Shown here: in pieces, positions 24,759 through 33,479 of the stretch
Numbering within the stretch: position 1 is the stretch's first letter
Layout of the letters: each line of letters opens with the position of its first letter
Notes under the pieces: model-generated
Seen by the model: only the letters and a program-made list of their open reading frames with translations
Told to the model about the DNA's origin: nothing
The model's database searches: none
From: Nocardia bovistercoris
Lineage (GTDB): Bacteria > Actinomycetota > Actinomycetes > Mycobacteriales > Mycobacteriaceae
Direction of reading: 5' to 3'
Assembly (NCBI RefSeq): GCF_015674855.1
Contig: NZ_JADMLG010000001.1
Coordinates: forward strand, 1-64,000
Length of the DNA stretch: 64,000 nt
Position numbers and translations under genes: made by a program

Positions 24759-25340
24759 ATGTCGGTGGTGATCCTCACGTGGCTGGCGCAGGCACCGACA
24801 CCCGCTGAGACAGCTGTCGAGACGTCCTGGGCGTGGAAAGATCTCGGCCCCTATGCTGTTGCGATAGGGACGCTCTGCGCTGCCATCATCGCTGGCCTCT
24901 TCCTGCGCCAAAACCTCTGGAAGACGCCGTATGAACGGTTGGAGCTGCTGACGAAGGCGCGCGCCGACTGGCCTGACAGTGACCCCGACGGCCTCGCTTC
25001 TGTCGAGCGCTCGATCGCCTTCGCGCTCGAGCAGATTCGCAGGAAGGAGGGCGGCAAAGCGCATCCCGCGCCTCCCCCGCTCGTCCGCGAAGCTGAACAG
25101 CAGGTCGCCCGCGCTAGCCGCAGGACCTTCGTTGAGGTCATAGGATCGTTCGGTGCGGTTACGGCCATAGTCGGCTTCATGAGTTGGATCGACCCTGAAG
25201 GATTCGGAGTGGGCGGTGCTCTTTATGTTTTCGTAGTTGTCCTCGGGGCACCCATGCTTTACTACTTCGTAGAGGGGGTTAGGTCCTGGGGTCTTCAATA
25301 CCTCCGTCGAGGCAATCCGATTGATCCTGACCGCCGATAA
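24759..25340 (+). CDS. Small membrane protein of unknown family (intact paralogue)
   Basis: A 193-residue protein with a hydrophobic N-terminal helix (AVAIGTLCAAIIAGLFL, about 33-50), a charged cytosolic middle (YERLELLTKARADWPDSD.. SIAFALEQIRRKEGG), and two further helices (SFGAVTAIVGFM; LYVFVVVLGAPMLYYF). It matches the preceding frameshifted copy along its length, including the DRR C-terminus, so the two arose by tandem duplication. No known domain recognised. It lies between two dispersed-motif copies. Confidence 0.6.
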   Translation: MSVVILTWLAQAPTPAETAVETSWAWKDLGPYAVAIGTLCAAIIAGLFLRQNLWKTPYERLELLTKARADWPDSDPDGLASVERSIAFALEQIRRKEGGKAHPAPPPLVREAEQQVARASRRTFVEVIGSFGAVTAIVGFMSWIDPEGFGVGGALYVFVVVLGAPMLYYFVEGVRSWGLQYLRRGNPIDPDRR

Positions 25341-25377
25341 ATCCTAATTGTCGGCGGGCACACCTTGCCAGTGCACG

Positions 25378-25393
25378 GTAATGCCGCGTCTGG
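25378..25393 (+). repeat. Dispersed motif copy 3
   Basis: GTAATGCCGCGTCTGG, preceded by GTGCACG as copy 1 is preceded by GTGCACT. It lies 25 bases before the split integrase gene. Confidence 0.55.
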
Positions 25394-25418
25394 TCTGGGG
25401 TTGGCGGCATCGTGGGTT

Positions 25419-26183
25419 ATGAACGCTTCAACAGACATCGACACCGCCACCGGCGGTGAGGATCTCGTCCTGCGACTGGCCGCCTCAGCGTATCTGGCCC
25501 GCTACACCGGCAGTTCCCGAATCCATTGCCGATCCGACCTTCGGATCTACTTCGCCTGGTGCGCCGAACGCGACCTCGCGCCGCTGGCGACGGAGCGGGC
25601 TCAGGTCGAGCAATATGTGCGGTGGATGCAGGAGGTCCGGCGTTTCGCACCGGCCACGGTGGCACGGCGGATGGCGGTGGTGACCGGTTTCTACCGCACC
25701 TGCGTCATCGACGGCGTGATCGACCATTCACCCGCCGACTACGTCCGCCGCCCGAGGGTGTCGAACGAATCACCCACCCTGGGCCTGTCACACCTACAGT
25801 TCGAGGCCCTGCTGACCGCCGCCAGGGACTCGACCAACCCCCACGACTTCGCCCTCGTCACGATGCTCGGACTGCTCGGGTTACGGATCTCCGAAGCCTG
25901 CCGCACCGACATCTCCGACATCGGCGACGAACACGGACACCGCGTGCTACGCGTCGTCGGGAAAGGATCGAAGGTCGTACTGGTGCCGCTACCGCCCGCC
26001 ATCGGCCGAGCTGTCGATCGCGCCGTCACGGATCGCGAGATCGGCCCGATACTGGTGAATTCGCGGGGTCGGCGGATGGATCGGCATTGCGCGACTCGTC
26101 GCCTGCGACGGTTGGCCGCGGTCGCGGTGGTGCGGTTGCCGCGGATGCATCCGCACATGCTGCGCCATATTGTCCCCGCTTAG
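25419..26183 (+). pseudogene. Tyrosine integrase, N-terminal part (interrupted)
   Basis: The frame carries a core-binding domain (SAYLARYTGSSRIHCRSDL..) and most of a tyrosine-recombinase catalytic domain: the first catalytic Arg in LLGLRISEACR, Lys in VVGKGSKVVLVPL and the His-x-x-Arg HPHMLRH. It then runs into IVPA and a stop at 26183. The missing end, with the second His and the nucleophilic Tyr, is found at 33192-33357 in the right frame. Host sequence ends at about 26167, where a 7-kb recombinase element is inserted. Before insertion the protein would have been about 305 residues. Confidence 0.85.
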
Positions 26184-26187
26184 TTTC

Positions 26188-26200
26188 CGTGTTGCGATAA
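26188..26200 (+). repeat. Left 13-bp inverted repeat of the element
   Basis: CGTGTTGCGATAA, 20 bases inside the left boundary. Its perfect reverse complement lies near the right end at 33086-33098. Confidence 0.65.
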
Positions 26201-26272
26201 GGCGGGAAGGCGCAGGGGGCCTGGGGTTTGGCTGTTGCGCCGGGGCGTGTGGCGTTTCTATTCTCGGCGTCC

Positions 26273-27739
26273 ATGATCCTGAGCTTCTACTCGTCGCAGG
26301 GCTGGGAGTCCTGGGACGTCACGCATCGGCCGGTGATTCCGGAGGGGATGCCGGTGCTGGTCGATGACGATTTGTTGTTCGAGGACGGACCGGTCGCGGC
26401 TCGGCCGACCGTGGTGGTGAATCGGTGGTTGCGGTTGTTGCCGGCCAGTGGTGCGCCGTCGCCGAATTCGTGGGAGGCGTATGCGCGGGCGGTGCGGGAT
26501 TGGATGGTATTTCTCGCCGAACACGGTGTGGGACTGTTCGATTCGCGGGACCGGTTGAAGCTGGCGCTGAGCCGGTATGCCGAGTATCGGGCTACCGGGC
26601 CGCTGCCGCGGCGGCTGGCAGCCACCACGTGGGGCCAGCACATGAGCATTCTGTCGCTGTTCTACAAGTGGGCGATCGAGGAGGGCCTGGCAGCCGCGGA
26701 GCCGTTCACCTACCGGACCGCGCGATTGTTGTTCGGCGGCACCGGTCGCGAAGTGAAGGTGAATCTGGCGGTGCGCCGGACACCGAAACCGCACGTCACA
26801 ATCAAATATTTGGAGCCGGACTTCGCCGCGCTGTTCCTGGCAGGGCTGCGGGGCCTGGCACCGGACGGTGTCCTCGACACCGGCTATCACGGCCGCGAGC
26901 TGGCCCGCAACGGCGCGGTCGGAGAACTGGCCCTGTCGACTGGGCTGCGTCTGCAGGAGTTCACCCACCTGCTGACCTACGAAATCCCGTCTCTGCCAAG
27001 CAAACCCACTGTTGTTCCGATCCCGTTTTCGGTGCCGTCGGGGATCACGAAGGGCCGCAAGTTTCGCACCACCTGGATTTCCTACCAGGCGCTTGCGGCG
27101 GTGCACCGATACTTGGATCTCGACCGGGCCGTCACCGCCGTGGGCTCGGTCTGGCGGCCACGACGCGGCGAGCTGCTGATGGTCACCGAGCCGGACGCGC
27201 GCGGTGGTCGGATTAATGGTGTCCGCCGGGCCTGGGAGACGTTGACGCCGCGGGAGCGGCTTCGGTTGGTGGCACCCGGAGGCGGATCTTGTCTGATCGC
27301 GTTGCGCGGCGACGGCGGCCCGTTCATAGCCTGGGCGACGGTGTTCGAACGCACTTCCGATCGATTGCGGGCCCGGTTCGAGCCGCGGTTCCCGCACGTT
27401 CACCCCCACCGGCTGCGGCATTCGTTCGCGATGCGAACCTTGGAATACCTCGTGACCGGGCATTACCGACAGGCTGCGAAACTGGTGCGCGACACCGACG
27501 CCGATGCCGCTCTGGTGTTCTATCTGACCAAGGCCGACCCACTGCTGGTGCTGCGTGATCTTCTCGGTCACAGCTCGGTGCTCGTGACCGAGAAATACCT
27601 CAAACGTCTGGACCTGACACGGATCTACCGGGAAGCCTACGAAACTGCGGGCGCGGCCGAGGGATTGACCTCGGCGGTTGATGCGCACGCCGAGGCGGAC
27701 GCCGAGTTCACCGACGACACCGCACGCGGAGGCTGCTGA
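26273..27739 (+). CDS. Tyrosine recombinase A of the element (TnpA-like)
   Basis: A 488-residue site-specific recombinase. It has an N-terminal SAM-like core-binding domain (SWEAYARAVRDWMVFLAEHG) and a C-terminal catalytic domain with Arg in LSTGLRLQEF, His-x-x-Arg in HPHRLRHSF near residue 380, the second His in LLGHSSV and the nucleophile Tyr in TEKYLKR near 441. All catalytic residues appear to be present. The start is ATG 26273, the first sensible start after the left end. Its stop shares a base with the next gene's ATG, so the recombinases are made as one coupled operon. Confidence 0.88.
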   Translation: MILSFYSSQGWESWDVTHRPVIPEGMPVLVDDDLLFEDGPVAARPTVVVNRWLRLLPASGAPSPNSWEAYARAVRDWMVFLAEHGVGLFDSRDRLKLALSRYAEYRATGPLPRRLAATTWGQHMSILSLFYKWAIEEGLAAAEPFTYRTARLLFGGTGREVKVNLAVRRTPKPHVTIKYLEPDFAALFLAGLRGLAPDGVLDTGYHGRELARNGAVGELALSTGLRLQEFTHLLTYEIPSLPSKPTVVPIPFSVPSGITKGRKFRTTWISYQALAAVHRYLDLDRAVTAVGSVWRPRRGELLMVTEPDARGGRINGVRRAWETLTPRERLRLVAPGGGSCLIALRGDGGPFIAWATVFERTSDRLRARFEPRFPHVHPHRLRHSFAMRTLEYLVTGHYRQAAKLVRDTDADAALVFYLTKADPLLVLRDLLGHSSVLVTEKYLKRLDLTRIYREAYETAGAAEGLTSAVDAHAEADAEFTDDTARGGC

Positions 27740-29481
27740 TGCCGGCCATCGTGAGCGAGGTCCCCTTGGCGATCTCGTGTGTGTTCAGCGACGGCTCCAC
27801 GGCTCGGTTCGTGCTGGAGGATCTGCCCTGCCGAGCGTTGGTGCGGGATCTGCTGGTCGGGCTGGTGGAACTGATCCACCCGCACGGCACTGTCAATGCC
27901 GCAGGGTCGGTAGGCCACTATGAGCAGTCCATCCGCCACCTGGTCCGATATCTGGCCGATCGTGGATTCACCGGTGGGGCATCGGCTTTGAGCAAGCCGT
28001 TGATGGCCGAATATTGGATGGGCACGTCCGGGCCGAAGGAGGCATGCACGCGGCGGATGCTGCACGGAGTCCAAGTCGCAGGCGGGACGATCGATGACCG
28101 GCTGGCCGAGCTGGCGGCCGGGCGCGCATTCAACCCCCAGCGCAACCATCGTCAACTGCCGCCCTACTCGGAAGCGGACTGGGACAAGCTGATCCGCACC
28201 TGCAAGACGATCACCGACGAGACATTCGCCCGGCACCGCGCGGCCCTTGCCGCGGCCGAACGCGGCCGTCATCCCCGCGAGCACGGATGGACCGCGCAGA
28301 ACCTGCGCTGGCTGCTGGCCCGTGTCGGGCCGGTCGGGGTGGTCGCCTTCGGCGAGCATCTGGGCTGCTCACACAACGTGGTCTGGCAACACGGCGGTGT
28401 CCTCGACGCCAGCCGCGACCTGTTTCCCGACCTGAACACGGTGATCGCCTACAAGCTGCTGTTCGGCGCTTACTGCGGCATAGTCCCCGACGGCATCGAC
28501 GACCTGGTCGCCGACGACATCGATTGGGCGGGTGACTCCACGATCCTGCTGTCCTACATCAAGGGCCGCACTGCGGCCGAGAGCCTGAATCTGCCACGCA
28601 ACGCGGTCCGTTTGCTCGAGCAGTGGCTGTCGCATTCGGCACTGCTGCGCAGCCACGCCGGTCCGAACGAGCGCACGCAGTTGTGGTTGCGGCTCTGCCA
28701 ACCCGGCGGCACGGAGCTGTCGGCCAAGGCTGGAGGCGGCGCACGAATGGGCATACAGCGCTGGGTTGTTCGTCACGGCCTGCTCGATTCCGAGGGCCAT
28801 CCACTGAAGATCCACCGATCCCGGATCCGCACCACCTTCCACGCCTCACGGGACAAGACGACCTGGGCTGGACGCGGACGCGCCACCATCGACCCGAACC
28901 ACACCCCGGCGGTCGAAGGCGACCGATACCTCACCGCCACCACCCCCGCGCAGCAACAGGCCGTCGAGGCGATCGTCGAAGACGCTCAGCATGACCTGCT
29001 GCGCCGCGCCCAGCCACCTACCGTGCTCACCGAGGACCGCGCTGCCGAGCTGGCCCGCGATTATCCGCGGCTCGTCGCCGAACTCGGGCTCGACAACACC
29101 GCGCTGGCCGAGCTGGTCGGCGGCGACCGAGACGTGTTCACCGCAGCCTGCGCCGACCAGTTGTCCGGACTGCACGGACCCAAAGGCAAGCCCTGCCCGG
29201 CACGCCCCTGGATCTGCCTGCTCTGCCCGCTGTCCGTGTTCGCACCCCGGCACGCAGTGAATCTGTTGCGGCTCAGAGCATTCTTCAGTCGCAATGGCAG
29301 CAGATGCCCGCCGCCCAGTTCATGGCCGTATTCGGTCCCTACGCCCACCGCATCGACCACGTCCTGGACCGATTCGACCCGGTGGTCGTTGCCCGCGCCG
29401 CCGAGCGCGTCACCGACACCGACACCGAGATCCCCTTGCGCCCCGAGGAGTTCACACGATGACCGTTGCGTTCAGCGGTGA
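27739..29481 (+). CDS. Tyrosine recombinase B of the element (TnpB-like), 3' frameshift
   Basis: A 580-residue frame with a divergent tyrosine-recombinase domain: IKGRTAAESLNLPR, His-x-x-Arg in HRSRIRTTF and Tyr in GDRYLTAT, then a cysteine cluster CPARPWICLLCPLSVFAPRH that may bind zinc. After RAFFSR at about 29293 the frame turns into low-complexity Ser/Thr/Pro text. The other frame gives a convincing ending, QMPAAQFMAVFGPYAHRI..RPEEFTR, stopping at 29462, which would overlap the next ATG in the usual way. So one base is probably missing. Catalytic residues lie upstream of the shift, and whether the product works is open. Confidence 0.75.
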   Translation: MPAIVSEVPLAISCVFSDGSTARFVLEDLPCRALVRDLLVGLVELIHPHGTVNAAGSVGHYEQSIRHLVRYLADRGFTGGASALSKPLMAEYWMGTSGPKEACTRRMLHGVQVAGGTIDDRLAELAAGRAFNPQRNHRQLPPYSEADWDKLIRTCKTITDETFARHRAALAAAERGRHPREHGWTAQNLRWLLARVGPVGVVAFGEHLGCSHNVVWQHGGVLDASRDLFPDLNTVIAYKLLFGAYCGIVPDGIDDLVADDIDWAGDSTILLSYIKGRTAAESLNLPRNAVRLLEQWLSHSALLRSHAGPNERTQLWLRLCQPGGTELSAKAGGGARMGIQRWVVRHGLLDSEGHPLKIHRSRIRTTFHASRDKTTWAGRGRATIDPNHTPAVEGDRYLTATTPAQQQAVEAIVEDAQHDLLRRAQPPTVLTEDRAAELARDYPRLVAELGLDNTALAELVGGDRDVFTAACADQLSGLHGPKGKPCPARPWICLLCPLSVFAPRHAVNLLRLRAFFSRNGSRCPPPSSWPYSVPTPTASTTSWTDSTRWSLPAPPSASPTPTPRSPCAPRSSHDDRCVQR

Positions 29482-31651
29482 AGACCCATACCGGCGTTCA
29501 CCGTTCGCCGGGGCCGACATCTGCGCGGAGGCCGGCCTGACATTGCCCGCCAGTGCACCTCGTCCGCTATTCGAGCATGATCGCTGGGACTTCACCGACG
29601 TCATCGGCTTGCCAGTTCAGATGTCGATGGTGAACCGGCGATTCGTCTTCACCACGATCGCCGAACCCCGCTGGCGGCTGCTTGCCAAGGAACAGATCGT
29701 CGCGATGCTCGCGCCCCGCCACGACGCGGTCGCGCTGCTGCCGCGCGGCTATCGCACGCCGCTGCATCTCAACACCGCCAAGGCCCGCCTCGACGAGCTC
29801 ACTCGATTCCTGGCCTGGCTCACCGAACGGCAGATCACGAGCCTGGCTGTCGTCACCGACACCGATTGCGAGAACTATCTTGCCCACCGCCGTTACCTCC
29901 TCGACGACAATGGCCATGTCGTGGGCGAACGATCGCCCGCGACCAGGCGGGCCGCGGCCCAGATCGTCGTCGACCTGATCAACCATCGGGAGTTGTTCAC
30001 CAGCGACCGGGTCACGGCCACGCTCCGGCCCTGGGGCGGAGCAGCACCCTCGGCGATCGCCGAAATGCCCTCCGGCACGGGCCAGAACAAAACGCAGCCA
30101 CTCGACGACACAGTCCTACGGCCGCTGCTGAGCGCGGCCACCTACCTGGTCGAGGTGATCGCACCGCACGCGATCACGCTGGCCCGCCAAGTCGCCGACG
30201 CCAATCGGAAGTGGTCGATCCGGCACGGAGCGCACACCCCGACCGGGCGGCTGCCGCTCGCGGAATTCCTCCGACTGCTCGCCGGCTACAAGCGCCGAGG
30301 CGAACCGCTGCCGATGCTGCCCGAGCACTGGGTTCGTAGACGCATCACCCAAGGCTGGTCACCGCAGGACCCGCTGGTTGCGATCTCGTTGGGAGTTCTG
30401 GCCCGACAGGCCGGATTCACCCAGTTCATGACCGACTGGCTGCCCCATCTGCGTCCCCGCGTCGAGGCCACACTGAACTTGGTTGGCGCCCAACGCCAAT
30501 TCGCCCGCGACGCTGCCCTGGTCGGACGAGCCGACACCGGTGACCAGGTCACTTGGACAGTCCCGCTGGACCGCGAACAAGCCGTCGCCGTTGTCGGGAT
30601 CGTCCGCACCGCCGCGATCACACTGCTGGCGGCCTTGTCCGGCATGCGTTCGAGCGAATTGATGGAACTACAGGTTGGCTGCTGCCGCCCGCCGGAACGC
30701 CATGGTCCGGATCTGGTGCGCTATCGGCTGGCCAGCCGCGTGGTCAAAGGCCAGCGCCTCGGCGGCGTCGCTGACGAATGGGTCGTCATCGAACCGGTCT
30801 ATCGAGCCGTTCAATTGATCGAACGACTGCACGACAATCCCGAACCCGGCGCACTGCTGCTGGGCCGGTTCGCCTTCGACGTCCGCAGCACCTGGCTGCG
30901 GAACTGGGTCAACGGACCGACCGGTCAACGACTCGGGCTCGCCTCGATCCCCGAGACCGCCGTCAGCCTGCGCGCCCTGCGCCGCACACTGGCTATCGAG
31001 CTGGCCTACCGGCCAGGCGGAATGCTGGCCGCGAAATGGCACCTCAAGCACATCGCCGTCGCCACGACCGAAGGATATGTCTCTAAGCCCGGCGGGGCAC
31101 AAGCCGAACTGTTGACCGAGGTGAACAAGCACGAAGCCGACCGCAACCTGGAGCTGGTCTGGACCGAATTCCGCAACTACCAGCAAGGCATCATGCCCGC
31201 CGGACCCGGCGCACGGGAACTGACCGAATTCTTCGCCCACGTCGACGGCGAACTCTTCGACCCGGCTGCGCCGAAAACCCAAGCCAGCGACCGGGAGATC
31301 CTCGACCTGCTCACCAAACGAGCCCACACCCTTCACCTCGGAACCGCGAACTACTGCTGGTTCACTGACCCCTCCCGCGCGCTCTGCCTCAAGCTCGCCG
31401 GCACCCCACACGCCGACCGGCCGCTGGCAGGAATGTGTGATTCAGCGCGCTGCCCGCAGGCCACCCATCACCAGCACCATCGGCCCGTCTGGGCCGAACA
31501 CGCCCAGCAGACCAAGACCTTCCTCGGCAGCCTCGGCACGACCCGGCGCACCGACAAGGCCCGATTGCAAGCCGACTACGACCGGGCCCTGCGCGTCATC
31601 GACGCCATCGACGCCGCTGCCGCCACAGATCTCCCACAGGACCATGCATGA
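29459..31651 (+). CDS. Tyrosine recombinase C of the element
   Basis: A 730-residue protein, the largest of the trio. A long N-terminal region (LNTAKARLDELTRFLAWL resembles a core-binding helix bundle) precedes the catalytic domain: Arg in LLAALSGMRSSELM, Lys in RVVKGQRLGG, the Arg of SLRALRRTLAIEL, then His in WHLKHIAVATTEGY with Tyr as likely nucleophile. The C-terminus is rich in Cys and His (CWFTDPSRALCLK, CDSARCPQATHHQHH), a possible zinc-binding tail. ATG 29459 overlaps the corrected end of recombinase B, and its stop overlaps the next ATG. Confidence 0.85.
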   Translation: MTVAFSGEDPYRRSPFAGADICAEAGLTLPASAPRPLFEHDRWDFTDVIGLPVQMSMVNRRFVFTTIAEPRWRLLAKEQIVAMLAPRHDAVALLPRGYRTPLHLNTAKARLDELTRFLAWLTERQITSLAVVTDTDCENYLAHRRYLLDDNGHVVGERSPATRRAAAQIVVDLINHRELFTSDRVTATLRPWGGAAPSAIAEMPSGTGQNKTQPLDDTVLRPLLSAATYLVEVIAPHAITLARQVADANRKWSIRHGAHTPTGRLPLAEFLRLLAGYKRRGEPLPMLPEHWVRRRITQGWSPQDPLVAISLGVLARQAGFTQFMTDWLPHLRPRVEATLNLVGAQRQFARDAALVGRADTGDQVTWTVPLDREQAVAVVGIVRTAAITLLAALSGMRSSELMELQVGCCRPPERHGPDLVRYRLASRVVKGQRLGGVADEWVVIEPVYRAVQLIERLHDNPEPGALLLGRFAFDVRSTWLRNWVNGPTGQRLGLASIPETAVSLRALRRTLAIELAYRPGGMLAAKWHLKHIAVATTEGYVSKPGGAQAELLTEVNKHEADRNLELVWTEFRNYQQGIMPAGPGARELTEFFAHVDGELFDPAAPKTQASDREILDLLTKRAHTLHLGTANYCWFTDPSRALCLKLAGTPHADRPLAGMCDSARCPQATHHQHHRPVWAEHAQQTKTFLGSLGTTRRTDKARLQADYDRALRVIDAIDAAAATDLPQDHA

Positions 31652-32106
31652 GAATTACCGCTGCACAACGCATCCAAAACGAGTACCGCATCCGCGCCGC
31701 CATGGATCGCCTGCTGCGCGGAGAGATTCCACCCGGCGGGGGCTGCGACATCAAAACCCTCGCCCGCGAGGCGGGCCTCGACCGCACCGCGTTCTACGGC
31801 AGCCGCCCCTATGCCCACCTGCGCACCGAGTTCGAACAACGGGTCCAGCAACTCCAGGACGCCGGGCAAACTCCCGACCCGAGGACCTCGCAGATCGAGC
31901 GACTGAAGTCCGAGCTCGATAAGCTCAGAAATCGCCTGAACCAGGCGAATTCGACGGTCGAGGAACTTTCCGTCTTCCGGACTCAGGCCCTCGCACGACT
32001 CGCGGCTCAGCACGAGGAGATCCTGCGCCTGCGCGCCGCACCGGACCCCAACACCAACATCACCCGCCTGCCACCGACACGGCAGAAGATCATCGGCCCA
32101 TGCTGA
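31648..32106 (+). CDS. DUF6262-like small protein of the element (TnpC-like)
   Basis: A 152-residue basic protein. The N-terminal half looks like a helix-turn-helix (DIKTLAREAGLDRTAFYGS), followed by a coiled coil (IERLKSELDKLRNRLNQA). Proteins of this kind follow the recombinase genes in Tn554-type elements, where TnpC influences the orientation and efficiency of transposition. ATGA overlap with recombinase C shows translational coupling. Confidence 0.75.
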   Translation: MRITAAQRIQNEYRIRAAMDRLLRGEIPPGGGCDIKTLAREAGLDRTAFYGSRPYAHLRTEFEQRVQQLQDAGQTPDPRTSQIERLKSELDKLRNRLNQANSTVEELSVFRTQALARLAAQHEEILRLRAAPDPNTNITRLPPTRQKIIGPC

Positions 32107-32186
32107 CCCGGACGAACGCCCCGACATCGCGACGATGGGCACCGGATCCGATACCTATCTGGGCCGATTCCGGCAGACTCGAACCC

Positions 32187-33020
32187 ATGTCGATACCCTC
32201 AATCGTCACAGACACCGTCGAATTCTATCTGGCCCTGGCCGACGCCGAGGCCCCCGGTTTGATCGAAGGTCTCTATCTGGAAGGGTCGGTGGCACTGGGG
32301 GATTTCCGCCCCGAGGCCGGCGACATCGACTTCGTCGCGGTGACCGCGGCACCGCCCGATGCCGCAGCGCTGGCCACGCTGGAACGAATCCACACACAAC
32401 TGCGCCAGCAGCAACGTCGACCATTCTTCGACGGGACCTACCTCACCTGGAACGACCTCACCGCAGGCCCGGCCGCTGCCATCGGCCGACCATTCAGCCA
32501 CGAAGGACAACTGCAGGCGAAATCGGGTGCAGGCCCACAAACCCCGGTCACCTGGCACACCCTCGCCCACCACGGCGTCGCGTTACGGGGACCGGCCATC
32601 GGCGACCTCGACATCTGGACCGACCCTGCCGCACTTGCCGCCTGGCAGAACACCAACCTCGAAAACTACTGGGCGAGCGGACTATCCCGCGCCGCCCGGC
32701 TGATCAGCAAACCCGGGCTCGGCCTGCTCACCGACTACGGCACAGTCTGGACAGTCACCGGCATCGCCCGACTCCACTACACCCTCGCCACCGGCGACAT
32801 CACTTCCAAAGACGGCGCAGGCCGCCACGCCCTGCACACCTTCCCCGACCGCTGGCATCGCATCATCAATGAGGCACTACGGCTTCGCCGTGGCGACTCC
32901 CGACAAACGCTCTACCGAAACCCACTGGCCCGCAGACGCGACATTCTGGCCTTCGGCCACATGGCGATCGCCGACGCCCACAACATCTATGACAACCGAT
33001 CCGCACCTGACGTCGGCTGA
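32187..33020 (+). CDS. Nucleotidyltransferase, aminoglycoside-adenylyltransferase-like
   Basis: A 277-residue protein with the polymerase-beta-type nucleotidyltransferase motif LYLEGSVALGDFRPEAGDID (G-S then D-x-D) near residues 26-46. A C-terminal helical region (DYGTVWTVTGIARLHYTLAT..) resembles the domain found in AadA/ANT enzymes. It could transfer AMP to an aminoglycoside-like substrate; resistance is not shown and other substrates are possible. It is the only non-transposition gene in the element, in the position where Tn554 carries spc. Start 32187 is the ATG that begins family-like sequence; the open frame extends upstream across the previous gene's end. Confidence 0.72.
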   Translation: MSIPSIVTDTVEFYLALADAEAPGLIEGLYLEGSVALGDFRPEAGDIDFVAVTAAPPDAAALATLERIHTQLRQQQRRPFFDGTYLTWNDLTAGPAAAIGRPFSHEGQLQAKSGAGPQTPVTWHTLAHHGVALRGPAIGDLDIWTDPAALAAWQNTNLENYWASGLSRAARLISKPGLGLLTDYGTVWTVTGIARLHYTLATGDITSKDGAGRHALHTFPDRWHRIINEALRLRRGDSRQTLYRNPLARRRDILAFGHMAIADAHNIYDNRSAPDVG

Positions 33021-33085
33021 AGCCACCGAGCGGCCCACGCCAAGCAGAACCCAGTCGAGTGACATGCATCACTTGACACGGAAGA

Positions 33086-33098
33086 TTATCGCAACACG
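33086..33098 (-). repeat. Right 13-bp inverted repeat of the element
   Basis: TTATCGCAACACG, the exact reverse complement of the left copy, lies 93 bases inside the right boundary, so the ends are asymmetric. Confidence 0.65.
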
Positions 33099-33191
33099 CC
33101 CGCCACCGCCGTTGCGCACGTCACGATCGCCATCTCGGCCAATCAAACGCACACAGACCTATCTGCACACGGTCTCTGCGGAGACAAGCCA

Positions 33192-33357
33192 CACGTACGT
33201 CACCACCATGCTCGACGCAGGCGTCGGTTTACGGGATGTCCAGATCGCCGCCCGTCACGCCGACCCGCGCACCACGATGCGTTACCACCGAGCACGCAAG
33301 AACCTGGATCGGCATCCGAACTACATCCTCGCCGCCTATATGGCCTCGGGCACATGA
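33192..33357 (+). pseudogene. Tyrosine integrase, C-terminal part (after the insertion)
   Basis: The missing end of the integrase that begins at 25419. The residues TYVTTMLDAGVGLRDVQI, AARHADPRTTMRYHRARKN and ILAAYMASGT contain the second catalytic His (ARHADPRTT) and the nucleophile Tyr (TMRYHRA). The frame is open further upstream only by chance, inside the element. Joined to 26167 it makes one continuous recombinase. Confidence 0.85.
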
Positions 33358-33479
33358 CACCCGAACCCCGCATGCCGAATAGTGCGCGTTCACATGGGCC
33401 ATCGGCACGAACGGTTCCTTCAGCCTGAAGTAGCGGGCATCCTGAACAACAAAAGTTCCGAAAACCGAGGACTGACTGA

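Larger units (their letters stand above)
26168..33191 (+). mobile_element. Tn554/RIT-like element inserted in an integrase gene
   Basis: About 7,024 bp that interrupt a tyrosine integrase gene. Removing 26168-33191 rejoins CGC CA with C ACG TAC in frame, restoring the LRHTYVTTM motif. GCCA is present at both junctions (26164-26167, 33188-33191), so the exact crossover is uncertain by a few bases. Contents in order: three long tyrosine recombinases, a DUF6262-like HTH/coiled-coil protein and a nucleotidyltransferase, all on one strand with overlapping starts and stops. The three-recombinase-plus-small-protein plan and the resistance-type cargo recall Tn554 (TnpA, TnpB, TnpC, spc); the three long recombinases also fit recombinase-in-trio elements. 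Confidence 0.8.

Noticed and set aside
29294..29458. Earlier start for recombinase C
   Set aside because: The frame is open further upstream, but that stretch overlaps the end of recombinase B; ATG 29459 gives the standard overlap.
32869..33191. Upstream part of the 162-codon frame that ends at 33357
   Set aside because: Only the part after 33191 is integrase; the earlier part lies within the element and overlaps the nucleotidyltransferase gene in another frame.
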